From NCBI GenBank assembly GCA_030152985.1, contig JASLIE010000236.1, positions 1 to 21,332 on the forward strand: DNA of 21,332 nucleotides, written 5' to 3'. A program made the position numbers and the translations under genes. Positions 7,794-15,609 of this stretch are shown here, one piece after another (within the stretch, counting starts at the first letter, position 1; each line of letters opens with the position of its first letter). The DNA is from Bacillaceae bacterium. GTDB taxonomy: Bacteria > Bacillota > Bacilli > Bacillales > Amphibacillaceae. A model generated the notes under the pieces. It saw nothing but the letters and a program-made list of their open reading frames with translations, did no database searches and had not been told where the DNA came from.

Positions 7794-8641
7794 AAAAAAG
7801 CACCCTAAAAACAATTGAAGACATTGTTAAAGCGACCGACATCAAAAAGAGTGAGCGCATTGATTTACGAGACGAACTCCTCTCACATATTGAAGCATCA
7901 AAAGTTGAATTAATTAAGCAGGGATTCACAGATGAGCAAGCTGAAGACCAAGCCTTACTTAAGCTCGGCGAACCTGATGTCATTGGTGAAGAAATACAAC
8001 AAGCGGTTTACCCCTACCGTAAAGGCATGCTTTATAATCTTGCTTTTTTTTCACTTGTTTTTATTTTCGCTACGTATTTAATGAGTTTGTTTGTTAATTT
8101 TGATGCACATATGATTTGGTTCATACTCGCACTTATCATTAATTTAACAGTTATTTTTACAACGCATAGCCATAATACACTTTACAGCGAGCGGTATATT
8201 TTAAACTTCTTACTGAGCACACATTTAATCATTCACTTTTATGGTTTGTTTATTGCTCTTTCTATCGATCAGGTAAGTTCTTTTATTCTGATTAGCTTAT
8301 GGCTAGTCATTTTTTTACTTACGCTGGCACTTATTTACCGCGTAACAGCAATTGATTCTGCTGACTCAAGAGACCTTTTTAAACAAACGACGCATATACT
8401 GAATTTTATTTTAGCCTTCCTTATTATTGGGATGTCGCTCTTTACTGCCTGGGCCTTTACGGCTTTTGGGGTCCTTACAGCAAGTATGATTCTCCTGATT
8501 CTACCAACACTTATTTGGATTGGGTTTTATATGCTGCAAATTAAAGCTCTTGAATCAGGTAAGAGATGGCCAGTCTTTATTATTTTCTTAATCGAATTCC
8601 TAAGTATTCTAGGCTTCACTTTATTTATTATTTCAAACTAA
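7790..8641 (+). CDS. HAAS-domain membrane protein, partner of PadR
   Basis: This 283-residue protein has two parts. Residues 1-75 form an all-helical soluble domain with the HAAS/DUF1700-like pattern: RIDLRDELLSHIEASKVELI, then GFTDEQAEDQALLKLGEPDVI. The remainder has about seven membrane segments (near 81-101, 106-124, 137-158, 163-185, 201-222, 226-250 and 260-282), with no enzymatic motif that I recognise. In many Firmicutes such proteins are encoded directly after a PadR repressor and are thought to form a membrane-linked signalling unit. The ATG overlaps the padR stop (ATGA), indicating coupled translation, and AGGGGAA provides the ribosome site. Function beyond the paired arrangement is unknown. 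Confidence 0.85.
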   Translation: MKKSTLKTIEDIVKATDIKKSERIDLRDELLSHIEASKVELIKQGFTDEQAEDQALLKLGEPDVIGEEIQQAVYPYRKGMLYNLAFFSLVFIFATYLMSLFVNFDAHMIWFILALIINLTVIFTTHSHNTLYSERYILNFLLSTHLIIHFYGLFIALSIDQVSSFILISLWLVIFLLTLALIYRVTAIDSADSRDLFKQTTHILNFILAFLIIGMSLFTAWAFTAFGVLTASMILLILPTLIWIGFYMLQIKALESGKRWPVFIIFLIEFLSILGFTLFIISN

Positions 8642-8660
8642 CAAAACGAGAGGTGTCCTT

Positions 8661-9656
8661 ATGAACAAAAAACTAATTATTTCACTTGCACTTATTACAG
8701 GCCTTGTTTTAATTATACTTGGGTTTGTATTTCAAAAGACAGACAACGAAAAGGTTGATGGACTCAGCGAAATCTTCGGCGTCTCACCTGATGATAAGCT
8801 TGCTGTGACACATATTGAATCTGGTAAATCAAGGGTACATTTTGCCGGAGAAGATACTTCACTCCTTGAAACGGACTCAGATGTCGATTTAATACAGCTC
8901 TACTTCACAGAAGACAAGAAATACTTATACTACGTAACTAATGCCAAAGATAAAAAATCAAGCCAGGTAAACAAACTTGAGCTGAAATCGGGTGAAAGTC
9001 AGCTTGTATTTGAGTCTGAATTTCTTGTTTCTGAAATTAGCTTTAATCAGGATGAATCTGTTCTCTATTACTTACAAGCAAATACCTATGAGAACTATTC
9101 ACCGATTGCAGGTAAAGCACCACATGACTATGATATTTATAAATTTGATTTAGAAACGGAAAAGCAGGACAAAATTACACAACTTGAAGCTTATGGTATG
9201 GCTTCTCTTCACGTCGCAGCAGACGAATCCTTTGCCTATATTAACTTACCAAGTCAGGAAGCTGAAACAGCGGATGAGATTTTTGAAGACACAAGTAAAA
9301 TCTATAAAATCTCCCTTGATAAAAAAGATGAGATGACAGCTGTGACACCGCTCAAAGACATGCCTGATATTGCTGAATTTACCAAAGTACCCGGGGAAGA
9401 AAGTTTTATTTATCCCGCAACAGAAACAACAGACGCAACAGGCACCTTCATTTATGAGCTCTTTCAGTTTGATGCTGAAAAAAATGAACACATACAATTA
9501 ACCGAATTAAAAGATGCTGTCAGCTACCCTAAGGTAAGTCCCGACGGAAAGTCAGTCTACTTTATCTTCATAGATGGTTTTGGAAGGGATGAACAAAAGC
9601 TAAGCCTTCAAAAATTAGATTTAGAAACAAAAGAAATAAGATTAATTACGGAATAA
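8661..9656 (+). CDS. Membrane-anchored TolB-like beta-propeller protein
   Basis: This 331-residue protein has one N-terminal hydrophobic segment (residues about 4-26) after a short basic start and lacks a lipobox, so it is probably a signal anchor with an extracytoplasmic body. The rest is strand-rich with repeated units resembling PD40/TolB propeller blades: SPDDKLAVTHI near the start, FTEDKKYLYYVT, FNQDESVLYYLQ, AADESFAYINL, and SPDGKSVYFIFIDG near the end. Such propellers usually bind partners or ligands rather than catalyse. It is the last gene of the PadR operon, 19 bases after the HAAS gene, with a GAGAGGTG ribosome site. A sensor or binding role for the HAAS protein is an inference from gene order only. 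Confidence 0.75.
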   Translation: MNKKLIISLALITGLVLIILGFVFQKTDNEKVDGLSEIFGVSPDDKLAVTHIESGKSRVHFAGEDTSLLETDSDVDLIQLYFTEDKKYLYYVTNAKDKKSSQVNKLELKSGESQLVFESEFLVSEISFNQDESVLYYLQANTYENYSPIAGKAPHDYDIYKFDLETEKQDKITQLEAYGMASLHVAADESFAYINLPSQEAETADEIFEDTSKIYKISLDKKDEMTAVTPLKDMPDIAEFTKVPGEESFIYPATETTDATGTFIYELFQFDAEKNEHIQLTELKDAVSYPKVSPDGKSVYFIFIDGFGRDEQKLSLQKLDLETKEIRLITE

Positions 9657-9687
9657 AAAAACCAGTCCTCACTCGGACTGGTTTTTA
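9655..9687. terminator. Bidirectional terminator between propeller and GTPase genes
   Basis: ACCAGTCC (9661-9668) pairs with GGACTGGT (9675-9682), flanked by six A on one side and five T on the other, so it can act in both directions. The GTPase stop (TGA, 9669-9671 on the minus strand) lies in the loop, and the last few GTPase codons form one arm. The propeller stop (9654-9656) touches the A-run. Confidence 0.9.
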
Positions 9688-10697
9688 TCTTTCATATATT
9701 GTTTATAGGTTTTTTTGAGCTGACGGGAGGAGAGTTTAATGTCGTTTTCATGCATGTACTTGACTGCGTGACCGAGGGCGACGGTTGTTGCTCCGGCGAC
9801 ACTCGCCCCCACAACTGAACCTGCGCCCGGTATGACTTTAACAATTTGTCTAAAGGCAGTGCGTCCGAGATTTCCTACAATTGTTGCCAGGATTAACTCT
9901 TTGGCATTTGCTTTTGAGACAGGTTTATCATACAGGGTTGAGAGCCTGACAATTAAACTCACCTGAATGCCTACAAGCGGGATAAAGTCTGCACCGGGCA
10001 TCGGAATGGCACCGATACCTGATGCGGTTGCACCTGCTTGAAGAATCCATTTATTGGCGATGCGTCCTTTATCTTTTAATTCCTTTCCCAGCAACAAGTC
10101 TTTTGATTTTTCTTGTAAAATATTAATAATTGCATCCTGTAATTCAGGTAAATTTTCACCCGTACGCGAGGAGATTGGAATAACTGGATACTTGCCACCG
10201 ATCTTCTCATCAATGTAATTGACTAAAGCAGGAATGTCATCTGCTGCGTCAATCTTATTTAGAACAACGATAATATCTTCATTTGTTTTTTCAATTACTT
10301 GAAGTGTTTTTAGTTCATTATCAGATAGGACAGTGCCTGCTGCATTTAAATAAAATAAAATCACATCCGACTGTTTGTAGTAGGCAAGCGTTTTTTCTGA
10401 GTTTTCTTTCATAACGTCATCAAGACCAGGTGTATCGACAAAGACAATATTATCTTTATAATAGATCTCTTGGATTTCAACGGTTTCACCTGGTTTAGCA
10501 CCTACACTCACTAGATCATCAGCAAGTAAGGCATTAATACTTGAGGACTTCCCCGCATTGACATCACCAACAAGGGCGATATAAAGCTCACTATTTAACT
10601 CTTTATTTACTTCATCACTCGCTTTATCAAAACTTTCATTAACTGCCGCTTCAATCTCTGGATTTTGTGCATCTCTTTTAAACCTATTAAAAATCAT
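9669..10697 (-). CDS. Era-like GTPase with C-terminal DUF697 domain
   Basis: This 342-residue protein has a complete N-terminal GTPase: G1 GDVNAGKSS (44-52), G3 DTPGL (88-92), G4 NKID (147-150) and G5 SSRTG (176-180). A C-terminal DUF697-like region, about 220-320, is rich in Gly/Ala/Val (AIPMPGADFIPLVGIQVSLI, then GRTAFRQIVKVIPGAGSVVG). In this YcjF-related class the C-terminal region is thought to associate with membranes, and the GTPase is often linked to envelope or stress functions; the exact role is unknown. It lies 16 bases downstream of the ABC exporter gene on the same strand, so the two are probably cotranscribed. An AAGGGG site precedes the ATG. Confidence 0.9.
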   Translation of the reverse strand: MIFNRFKRDAQNPEIEAAVNESFDKASDEVNKELNSELYIALVGDVNAGKSSSINALLADDLVSVGAKPGETVEIQEIYYKDNIVFVDTPGLDDVMKENSEKTLAYYKQSDVILFYLNAAGTVLSDNELKTLQVIEKTNEDIIVVLNKIDAADDIPALVNYIDEKIGGKYPVIPISSRTGENLPELQDAIINILQEKSKDLLLGKELKDKGRIANKWILQAGATASGIGAIPMPGADFIPLVGIQVSLIVRLSTLYDKPVSKANAKELILATIVGNLGRTAFRQIVKVIPGAGSVVGASVAGATTVALGHAVKYMHENDIKLSSRQLKKTYKQYMKDKNQSE

Positions 10698-10713
10698 CCC
10701 TCACACCCCTTAT

Positions 10714-12429
10714 TTAGGTCAGTTGAACCTCATGAAGATGGGCAAAGTGACCACCTTTTTGAATCAACTCATCATGGCTTCCCTCTTCGACGATGCCGTC
10801 TTCAGTGACGACCATAATCCGGTCTGCATGCTTAATTGTTGCAAGACGGTGAGCAATTATGAGTGTTGTCCGGTCTTTTGTAAGTTCTGTTAGCGCACCT
10901 TGAATGACTGCTTCTGTTTCTGTATCGAGTGCTGATGTCGCCTCATCTAGTATGAGAATCGATGGATTTTTTAAAAACATTCGGGCAATTGCAATCCGTT
11001 GCTTCTGTCCACCTGAAAGCTTCAGCCCACGTTCACCGACTTCTGTTTCATAGCCATTTGGCAAGCTATGGATAAACTCATCTAAATGAGCAAGACGCGC
11101 TGCATGTCGAATCTCTTCTTCGGTCGCATCAAGTCTGCCATAAGCAATATTTTCTTTCAGCGTCCCTGTAAATAAGAAAACGTCTTGCTGTACAATCCCT
11201 ATCTGCTTACGTAATGATCGCATTGTCATCTCACGAATATCCATGCCATCAATCTTAATCGCACCTTCTGTCACATCGTAAAAACGTGGAATCAATGACG
11301 AGATTGTTGTTTTACCTGCACCAGAAGGACCAACAAAGGCAATCGTCTCTCCTGCCTTAATTTTAAAACTCATCTCTTCAAGCACAGGGGCTTGACTCTC
11401 ATCATAAGTGAATGTGACCTGATCAAATTCAATATCGCCCGCTAAATGATCCACTGCCACTGCATCTTTTTTATCCTTGACATCTGGATCTAAATCTAAA
11501 AGCTCTTGAAAGCGTCTGAAACCTGCCATCCCTTTTGGATATAACTCGAGTAAGGCACTGATTTTTTCTATTGGCTTCATTAAGACGTTAACGTATAAAA
11601 CAAAAGCAACCAGTTCACCGTACGACAGCTTTCCATTGAAACTCAACCAAGCACCGACAACCAAAACAATTAAGGTCATAAAACGCATCAGCATGTAAAT
11701 ATTAGAACTGACAAAGGCCATAACTTTATATGCCCCGAGCTTTGACTTTCTAAACAGTTCATTATTTTCTATGAACCTTTTCTCTTCAAAATCTTCATTT
11801 GTAAACGACTGAACCACACGAGCACCTGACACTGCATCTTCAACACGGGCATTCACACCTGCAATATCTTCATACATCGAACGCCAAGCCTTGCTCATCT
11901 TGACATTACTATATGAAATAAAGAAGATTAAAATCGGCACCATAATTAAAATAATCAAAGCCAGCTGAACATTAATTGTCATCATAATCCAGAAGGCACC
12001 GACAAAGGTCATAATAGCAATAAAGAAATCCTCAGGTCCGTGATGGGCAAGCTCACCAATTTCAAATAAATCATTTGTAATTCGGCTCATAATTCGACCT
12101 GTTTTCGTATTATCAAAAAACTTAAAGCTTTGCTTTTGAACGTGGACAAATAAATCTTCCCGCATATCCGTTTCAATATTAAGTCCGAGCATATGTCCCC
12201 AATAGGTCACAACATATTGTAAAAAAGTACTTAATAAATAAATAAAAAGTAAACCTATACTCACTTTAATAATTAAATCCCAATTGTTGCCTGGAAGTAA
12301 ATCATCGATAAACCACTGAACTGCCACTGGAAAAGCAAGCTCGAGTATAGCGACGATCACAGCACTCGTAAAGTCTATAATAAATAACCGGCGATGCGGT
12401 TTATAATAGGCAAAAAACTTCTTTAACAT
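10714..12429 (-). CDS. ABC exporter half-transporter (Sav1866/MsbA type)
   Basis: This 571-residue protein has an N-terminal six-helix exporter domain (residues about 15-300) fused to an ATPase domain. The ATPase is complete: Walker A GPSGAGKT (367-374), Q-loop in IGIVQQDVF, signature LSGGQ (471-475), Walker B ILILDE (491-496), D-loop SALD and switch histidine His527. The length and layout match homodimeric Sav1866-like exporters of lipids or drugs; the substrate cannot be told from sequence. A GAGAGGG site eight bases before the ATG supports the start. It is the first gene of an operon with the DUF697 GTPase. It is divergent from the DUF2892 gene across a 147-base gap holding both promoters. 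Confidence 0.95.
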   Translation of the reverse strand: MLKKFFAYYKPHRRLFIIDFTSAVIVAILELAFPVAVQWFIDDLLPGNNWDLIIKVSIGLLFIYLLSTFLQYVVTYWGHMLGLNIETDMREDLFVHVQKQSFKFFDNTKTGRIMSRITNDLFEIGELAHHGPEDFFIAIMTFVGAFWIMMTINVQLALIILIMVPILIFFISYSNVKMSKAWRSMYEDIAGVNARVEDAVSGARVVQSFTNEDFEEKRFIENNELFRKSKLGAYKVMAFVSSNIYMLMRFMTLIVLVVGAWLSFNGKLSYGELVAFVLYVNVLMKPIEKISALLELYPKGMAGFRRFQELLDLDPDVKDKKDAVAVDHLAGDIEFDQVTFTYDESQAPVLEEMSFKIKAGETIAFVGPSGAGKTTISSLIPRFYDVTEGAIKIDGMDIREMTMRSLRKQIGIVQQDVFLFTGTLKENIAYGRLDATEEEIRHAARLAHLDEFIHSLPNGYETEVGERGLKLSGGQKQRIAIARMFLKNPSILILDEATSALDTETEAVIQGALTELTKDRTTLIIAHRLATIKHADRIMVVTEDGIVEEGSHDELIQKGGHFAHLHEVQLT

Positions 12430-12576
12430 AAATCCATCCCTCTCTAACTTAGTAAGCCTAGTTTAACATATTTGAACGAGTTAGTTGAAAAGAAGCTTAT
12501 GAGCTTAAGGCAGTTTTTTTGTGTTTTTAAATCAATCTGTATATGATTAAACTAACTTACGGAGGGGGGTATTTTA

Positions 12577-12801
12577 ATGTTTGTTGTCAGCGGTAAAAAT
12601 TCAATGGTACGTCTCATCGCAGGCTTTTTAATTTTAGCAAGTGTTATTCTTAGTCAAGTTCATCATCCATACTGGATTTACTTCACAGGTTTTATTGGTT
12701 TTATGCTCATGTTTTCTTCAATTACAGGCTTCTGCCCGATGGAAATCATTCTTAAAGCACTCGGCGTCGAGGAAAAAGCCGTATGTGATATGAAAAAATA
12801 A
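12577..12801 (+). CDS. DUF2892 (YgaP-like) small membrane protein
   Basis: This 74-residue protein has two hydrophobic helices (about 10-26 and 31-48), followed by the conserved GFCPMEIILKALGV motif. This pattern defines the DUF2892 membrane module that is fused to rhodanese in E. coli YgaP and found near sulfur or persulfide genes in other bacteria. Here it stands alone, with no rhodanese or sulfur-transfer gene in view. A second cysteine lies near the C-terminus (AVCDMKK). The GGAGGGGGG ribosome site seven to eight bases before the ATG is very strong. It is monocistronic, with a terminator shared with the convergent ureohydrolase gene. A TATGAT -10-like box at 12542-12547 may serve it. Confidence 0.85.
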   Translation: MFVVSGKNSMVRLIAGFLILASVILSQVHHPYWIYFTGFIGFMLMFSSITGFCPMEIILKALGVEEKAVCDMKK

Positions 12802-12805
12802 GCTT

Positions 12806-12845
12806 ATAAAAACGTGGACTTATTAATCTAAATCCACGTTTTTAT
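12806..12845. terminator. Bidirectional terminator
   Basis: AAAAACGTGGA (12808-12818) pairs with TCCACGTTTTT (12833-12843) across a 14-base loop, with A/T runs on both flanks. It serves the DUF2892 gene and the convergent ureohydrolase gene. Confidence 0.85.
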
Positions 12846-12850
12846 TAGGT

Positions 12851-13816
12851 TTATTTATTTTTTTGTTCATAAACAATATAGTTAATAAAATCTAAGATAA
12901 GTCTAGCAGCAATTTGTGATGTAACCCCTGATGGATCATAAAGAGGGTTTACCTCTACTAGGTCGAAACCGATCACTTCACCTTTTTTAGCAACCGCTTC
13001 TAAGATATCACTTACTTCGTCATAATAAAAACCACCCGGTGAAGGAGAACCTGCTCCTGGTGCAATCGATGCATCAAGTCCATCGATATCAAGCGTTACA
13101 TAATACTTCTCACCTTCTGGCATGTCAGAAAGTGCTGCATCAATTCCCATTTTCCTAACCTGTCTAGGAGACAGGATTGTACTTCCATAAGCACGTGCCG
13201 CTTCAAAGTCATCCTTTTGACTACTACCAACCCCACGTATCCCAAGCTGAGCCATTTTATTAATATGCTTCATCTCTGACATGCGTCGCATCGGACTACT
13301 TAGTGTAAAACGTTGACCCGAAGCATCCTTTAACCAGTCTAAGTGAGCATCAATTTGTACAATATTCACTTTTTCATGACTCTCTAAAGCAAATGCTGCC
13401 GGAGAAGTAATTGAGTGATCCCCGCCTAAAATAATTGGTATCGTTCCTTTTTCTACAACCTTTCGAATGAACTCTTCTGTGTTTTCATGACTTTGTTCAA
13501 GATCACCGTTGATGATTGACACATCACCACAATCTACAATTTTAATATCACTATTATCATAAGTAATATCACGCTCATGATCATAGCCCGAGCCAAATGC
13601 ATACAAGCTAGACTGCTCACGAATTGACCTAGGTCCCATACGTGCACCTGAACGCCAGGCTGTAGTTAAGTCATTTGGAACACCTATAATTGCAAAATCC
13701 GCATCTAATTCTTCTAGATCATTACATACCGGATATTTTCTAAACGAAGTAATCCCGGTAAAAGGCATATCTAATTTCACACGCTTGTAATCTGCTTTCT
13801 TTTCGTATTTACTCAT
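12851..13816 (-). CDS. Ureohydrolase (agmatinase/arginase family)
   Basis: This 321-residue cytosolic enzyme is predicted to hydrolyse a guanidino compound to urea plus an amine, using a binuclear metal centre (usually manganese). All metal-ligand motifs are visible: GGDHS (131-135, His134), DAHLD (156-160) and DIDGLD (243-248); Glu288 in DLVEVNP is also conserved. The stretch SIAPGAGSPSPGG is a variant of the agmatinase APGTGTP loop. The call agmatinase is the default, but guanidinobutyrase, guanidinopropionase and guanidine hydrolase share this fold, so the substrate is open. The ATG lies two bases after the transporter stop, and its AAAGGAG ribosome site lies within the last transporter codons, so translation is coupled. 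A shared terminator ends the operon. Confidence 0.92.
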   Translation of the reverse strand: MSKYEKKADYKRVKLDMPFTGITSFRKYPVCNDLEELDADFAIIGVPNDLTTAWRSGARMGPRSIREQSSLYAFGSGYDHERDITYDNSDIKIVDCGDVSIINGDLEQSHENTEEFIRKVVEKGTIPIILGGDHSITSPAAFALESHEKVNIVQIDAHLDWLKDASGQRFTLSSPMRRMSEMKHINKMAQLGIRGVGSSQKDDFEAARAYGSTILSPRQVRKMGIDAALSDMPEGEKYYVTLDIDGLDASIAPGAGSPSPGGFYYDEVSDILEAVAKKGEVIGFDLVEVNPLYDPSGVTSQIAARLILDFINYIVYEQKNK

Positions 13817-13818
13817 TT

Positions 13819-14901
13819 TTATTCTCCTTTTATTTTGATTGTTTTTAAATCTCCTGGATTAACAAACTGACGATAGGCCATGCCCAACATCAGAATTAAA
13901 CCGATATAACCCACAATGGGATAAACTAAATCAATTATTTTTGCAAATGGTAACAAGCCACCAAAAAAACTAACAATCGTTAAAATGATTGTAGTTAAAC
14001 GATATTTTTTCAAATCACCTTTCGAAAACTGTGTTGAAACAGTCCACATCATCCCGACTGCTGTTGTATAAATTGCGATTAACAAGATGATAGAAAAACA
14101 AAACGCAAGAACCGGACTAATTTGATTTGCTAAGAAAAGTGTAGGAATGTCCTTCCCTTGTAAGTCACTTATATTTGATAGAATACCTAGATAAATTGCA
14201 AAAACACCTATTAACATAATTAAACCACCTAATGCACCACCTAGAATAAGGTTTTTACGGCGTTTAACATCTCTACCTAAATTCGCTAAAAAAGGAAGGG
14301 CAATCAAAAGAACAAATGATGAGTATACAAAAGCTGACTGCCACCAATAGCTTGTTGCTTTAGACAGGTTTAGCTGAGATAAATTTTGATTTGCATTTAA
14401 AAAACCCTCTAAGTTAAAACTTCCAAAACCTACAATCACAGCAAAAACAACAATAATCGGACCAGCAACACCTAATATTTTAATAATAGTTTCAAGTCGT
14501 AAAAGTGCTGTAATTAAAATTAAAGCAGACATCAGTGCCCGCCCTACAATAATCCCTAAACCAAAGTGTTCAGATACAGTCGCTCCTGCACCTGAAATCA
14601 TTACAACAATGACAATGATCATGAAAAATTGGGCGAACATGTAAAAAAATGTACCTAAATATTTTCCAGTGAAATAGATAAAGACCTCTTTAGAATCTTC
14701 TGCTTTTAATTGCATACCCACATCCATCGCATAAGCTCCATACCACATATGAAGTACGGCTGCGATAGCAATCGCTAAGATACCATAGTAACCAAAGGAG
14801 ACAAAGAACTGCAAAATCTCTTGACCTGTTGCAGTTCCTGCACCTAAGATATATGAAACAAAAGCACCTGCTAAAATTAGTATACGTGTTAGATTATTCA
14901 T
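13819..14901 (-). CDS. YkvI-like membrane transporter
   Basis: This 360-residue protein has about ten membrane segments. The first helix carries the pattern AGAFVSYILGAGTATGQEIL, typical of the YkvI/COG3949 family, which belongs with the amino-acid/polyamine/organocation superfamily folds. The glycine-rich broken first helix is where substrate binds in that fold. Families of this kind carry amino acids or related cations, but YkvI itself has no established substrate that I know. Position decides the inference here: it is the first gene before a ureohydrolase with only two bases between, so it probably imports the guanidino substrate or exports the product. An AGAGGT site precedes the ATG. The control region is shared with the divergent Lrp gene. 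Confidence 0.85.
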   Translation of the reverse strand: MNNLTRILILAGAFVSYILGAGTATGQEILQFFVSFGYYGILAIAIAAVLHMWYGAYAMDVGMQLKAEDSKEVFIYFTGKYLGTFFYMFAQFFMIIVIVVMISGAGATVSEHFGLGIIVGRALMSALILITALLRLETIIKILGVAGPIIVVFAVIVGFGSFNLEGFLNANQNLSQLNLSKATSYWWQSAFVYSSFVLLIALPFLANLGRDVKRRKNLILGGALGGLIMLIGVFAIYLGILSNISDLQGKDIPTLFLANQISPVLAFCFSIILLIAIYTTAVGMMWTVSTQFSKGDLKKYRLTTIILTIVSFFGGLLPFAKIIDLVYPIVGYIGLILMLGMAYRQFVNPGDLKTIKIKGE

Positions 14902-14970
14902 TTTAACCTCTTTTCTTAGATTGTTTTAAGACCTCAGCTAAAGATCTTCATCCTTGTTTATAGTTATATA

Positions 14971-14982
14971 TTGTTCGAACAA
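14971..14982. promoter_or_regulatory. Palindrome in the Lrp/transporter divergent region
   Basis: TTGTTCGAACAA is a perfect 12-bp palindrome in a 213-base AT-rich gap (14902-15114). On the plus strand its first half (TTGTTC, 14971-14976) is 17 bases from a perfect TATAAT (14994-14999), a candidate promoter of the Lrp gene. An Lrp or other operator function is inferred. The rest of the gap shows only AT-rich sequence. Confidence 0.5.
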
Positions 14983-15114
14983 ATATATTTGTATATAATA
15001 TTAGTATAATAAAAGAGTTTTTTATATACATTAATGCATTTATTTAAGTTTTTAACTTTACAAAGAGAACATTTTTAGATAGTTTAATATACATTTTGAA
15101 GGACGGGTGATTTT

Positions 15115-15558
15115 ATGGATGAAATTGACATAAATATGTTAACTATTTTACAAAAAGACGGTCGCATTGCTATAAGCGAACTGTCAAAGCAGCTCGCATT
15201 GAGTCGACCGAGTGTAACAGAAAGACTGAATCGACTTCAGGAACAGGGAATCATTAAAGGATTTAAAGCGATCGTACCCCCCGCTTCAGTTGGGCGTACG
15301 CTCCTAGTCATGATTGAACTTGATGAATTAAAAGTTACACCAAATGAAATAGAAAGTATTCTCTCACAAGAACCACGTGTCATCGAATGTCATCGTGCTA
15401 CTGGGCATGTACACTTCTATGTCAAAGCTGCTTTACGTGACATTGAGGATTTACAAGAGTTGATTGAACGATTAATCCCTTACTGCAATACGCGTACTTC
15501 TATTCTGTTAGGTGAATCAATTGAAGAAAAGCTTATTTTACCGATTCAGGAAAATTAA
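15115..15558 (+). CDS. Lrp/AsnC family transcriptional regulator
   Basis: This 147-residue DNA-binding protein has the full Lrp/AsnC layout. The N-terminal HTH reads DEIDINMLTILQKDGRIAI, then ELSKQLALSRPSVTERLNRL and IIKGFKAIV. The C-terminal alpha-beta ligand sensor/dimer domain (RAM/AsnC) covers residues about 65-145, with RVIECHRATGHVHFYVKA as its core. Lrp proteins respond to amino acids or related small molecules and commonly control a divergent transport or catabolic operon. This one faces the YkvI-like transporter/ureohydrolase operon across 213 bases and is the obvious local regulator. A GAAGGACGGG site precedes the ATG. The stop overlaps the base of a bidirectional terminator. Confidence 0.95.
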   Translation: MDEIDINMLTILQKDGRIAISELSKQLALSRPSVTERLNRLQEQGIIKGFKAIVPPASVGRTLLVMIELDELKVTPNEIESILSQEPRVIECHRATGHVHFYVKAALRDIEDLQELIERLIPYCNTRTSILLGESIEEKLILPIQEN

Positions 15559-15599
15559 AAAAGCGAGTTAATCTATTTCTAGATTAGCTCGCTTTTTTA
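15556..15599. terminator. Bidirectional terminator after the Lrp gene
   Basis: AAAAAAGCGAGTTAATCT pairs with AGATTAGCTCGCTTTTTT (one G-U pair) around an ATTTCT loop. It is followed by T on both strands and serves the Lrp gene and the convergent nitronate monooxygenase gene. Confidence 0.92.
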
Positions 15600-15609
15600 T
15601 AAGTAAAGA

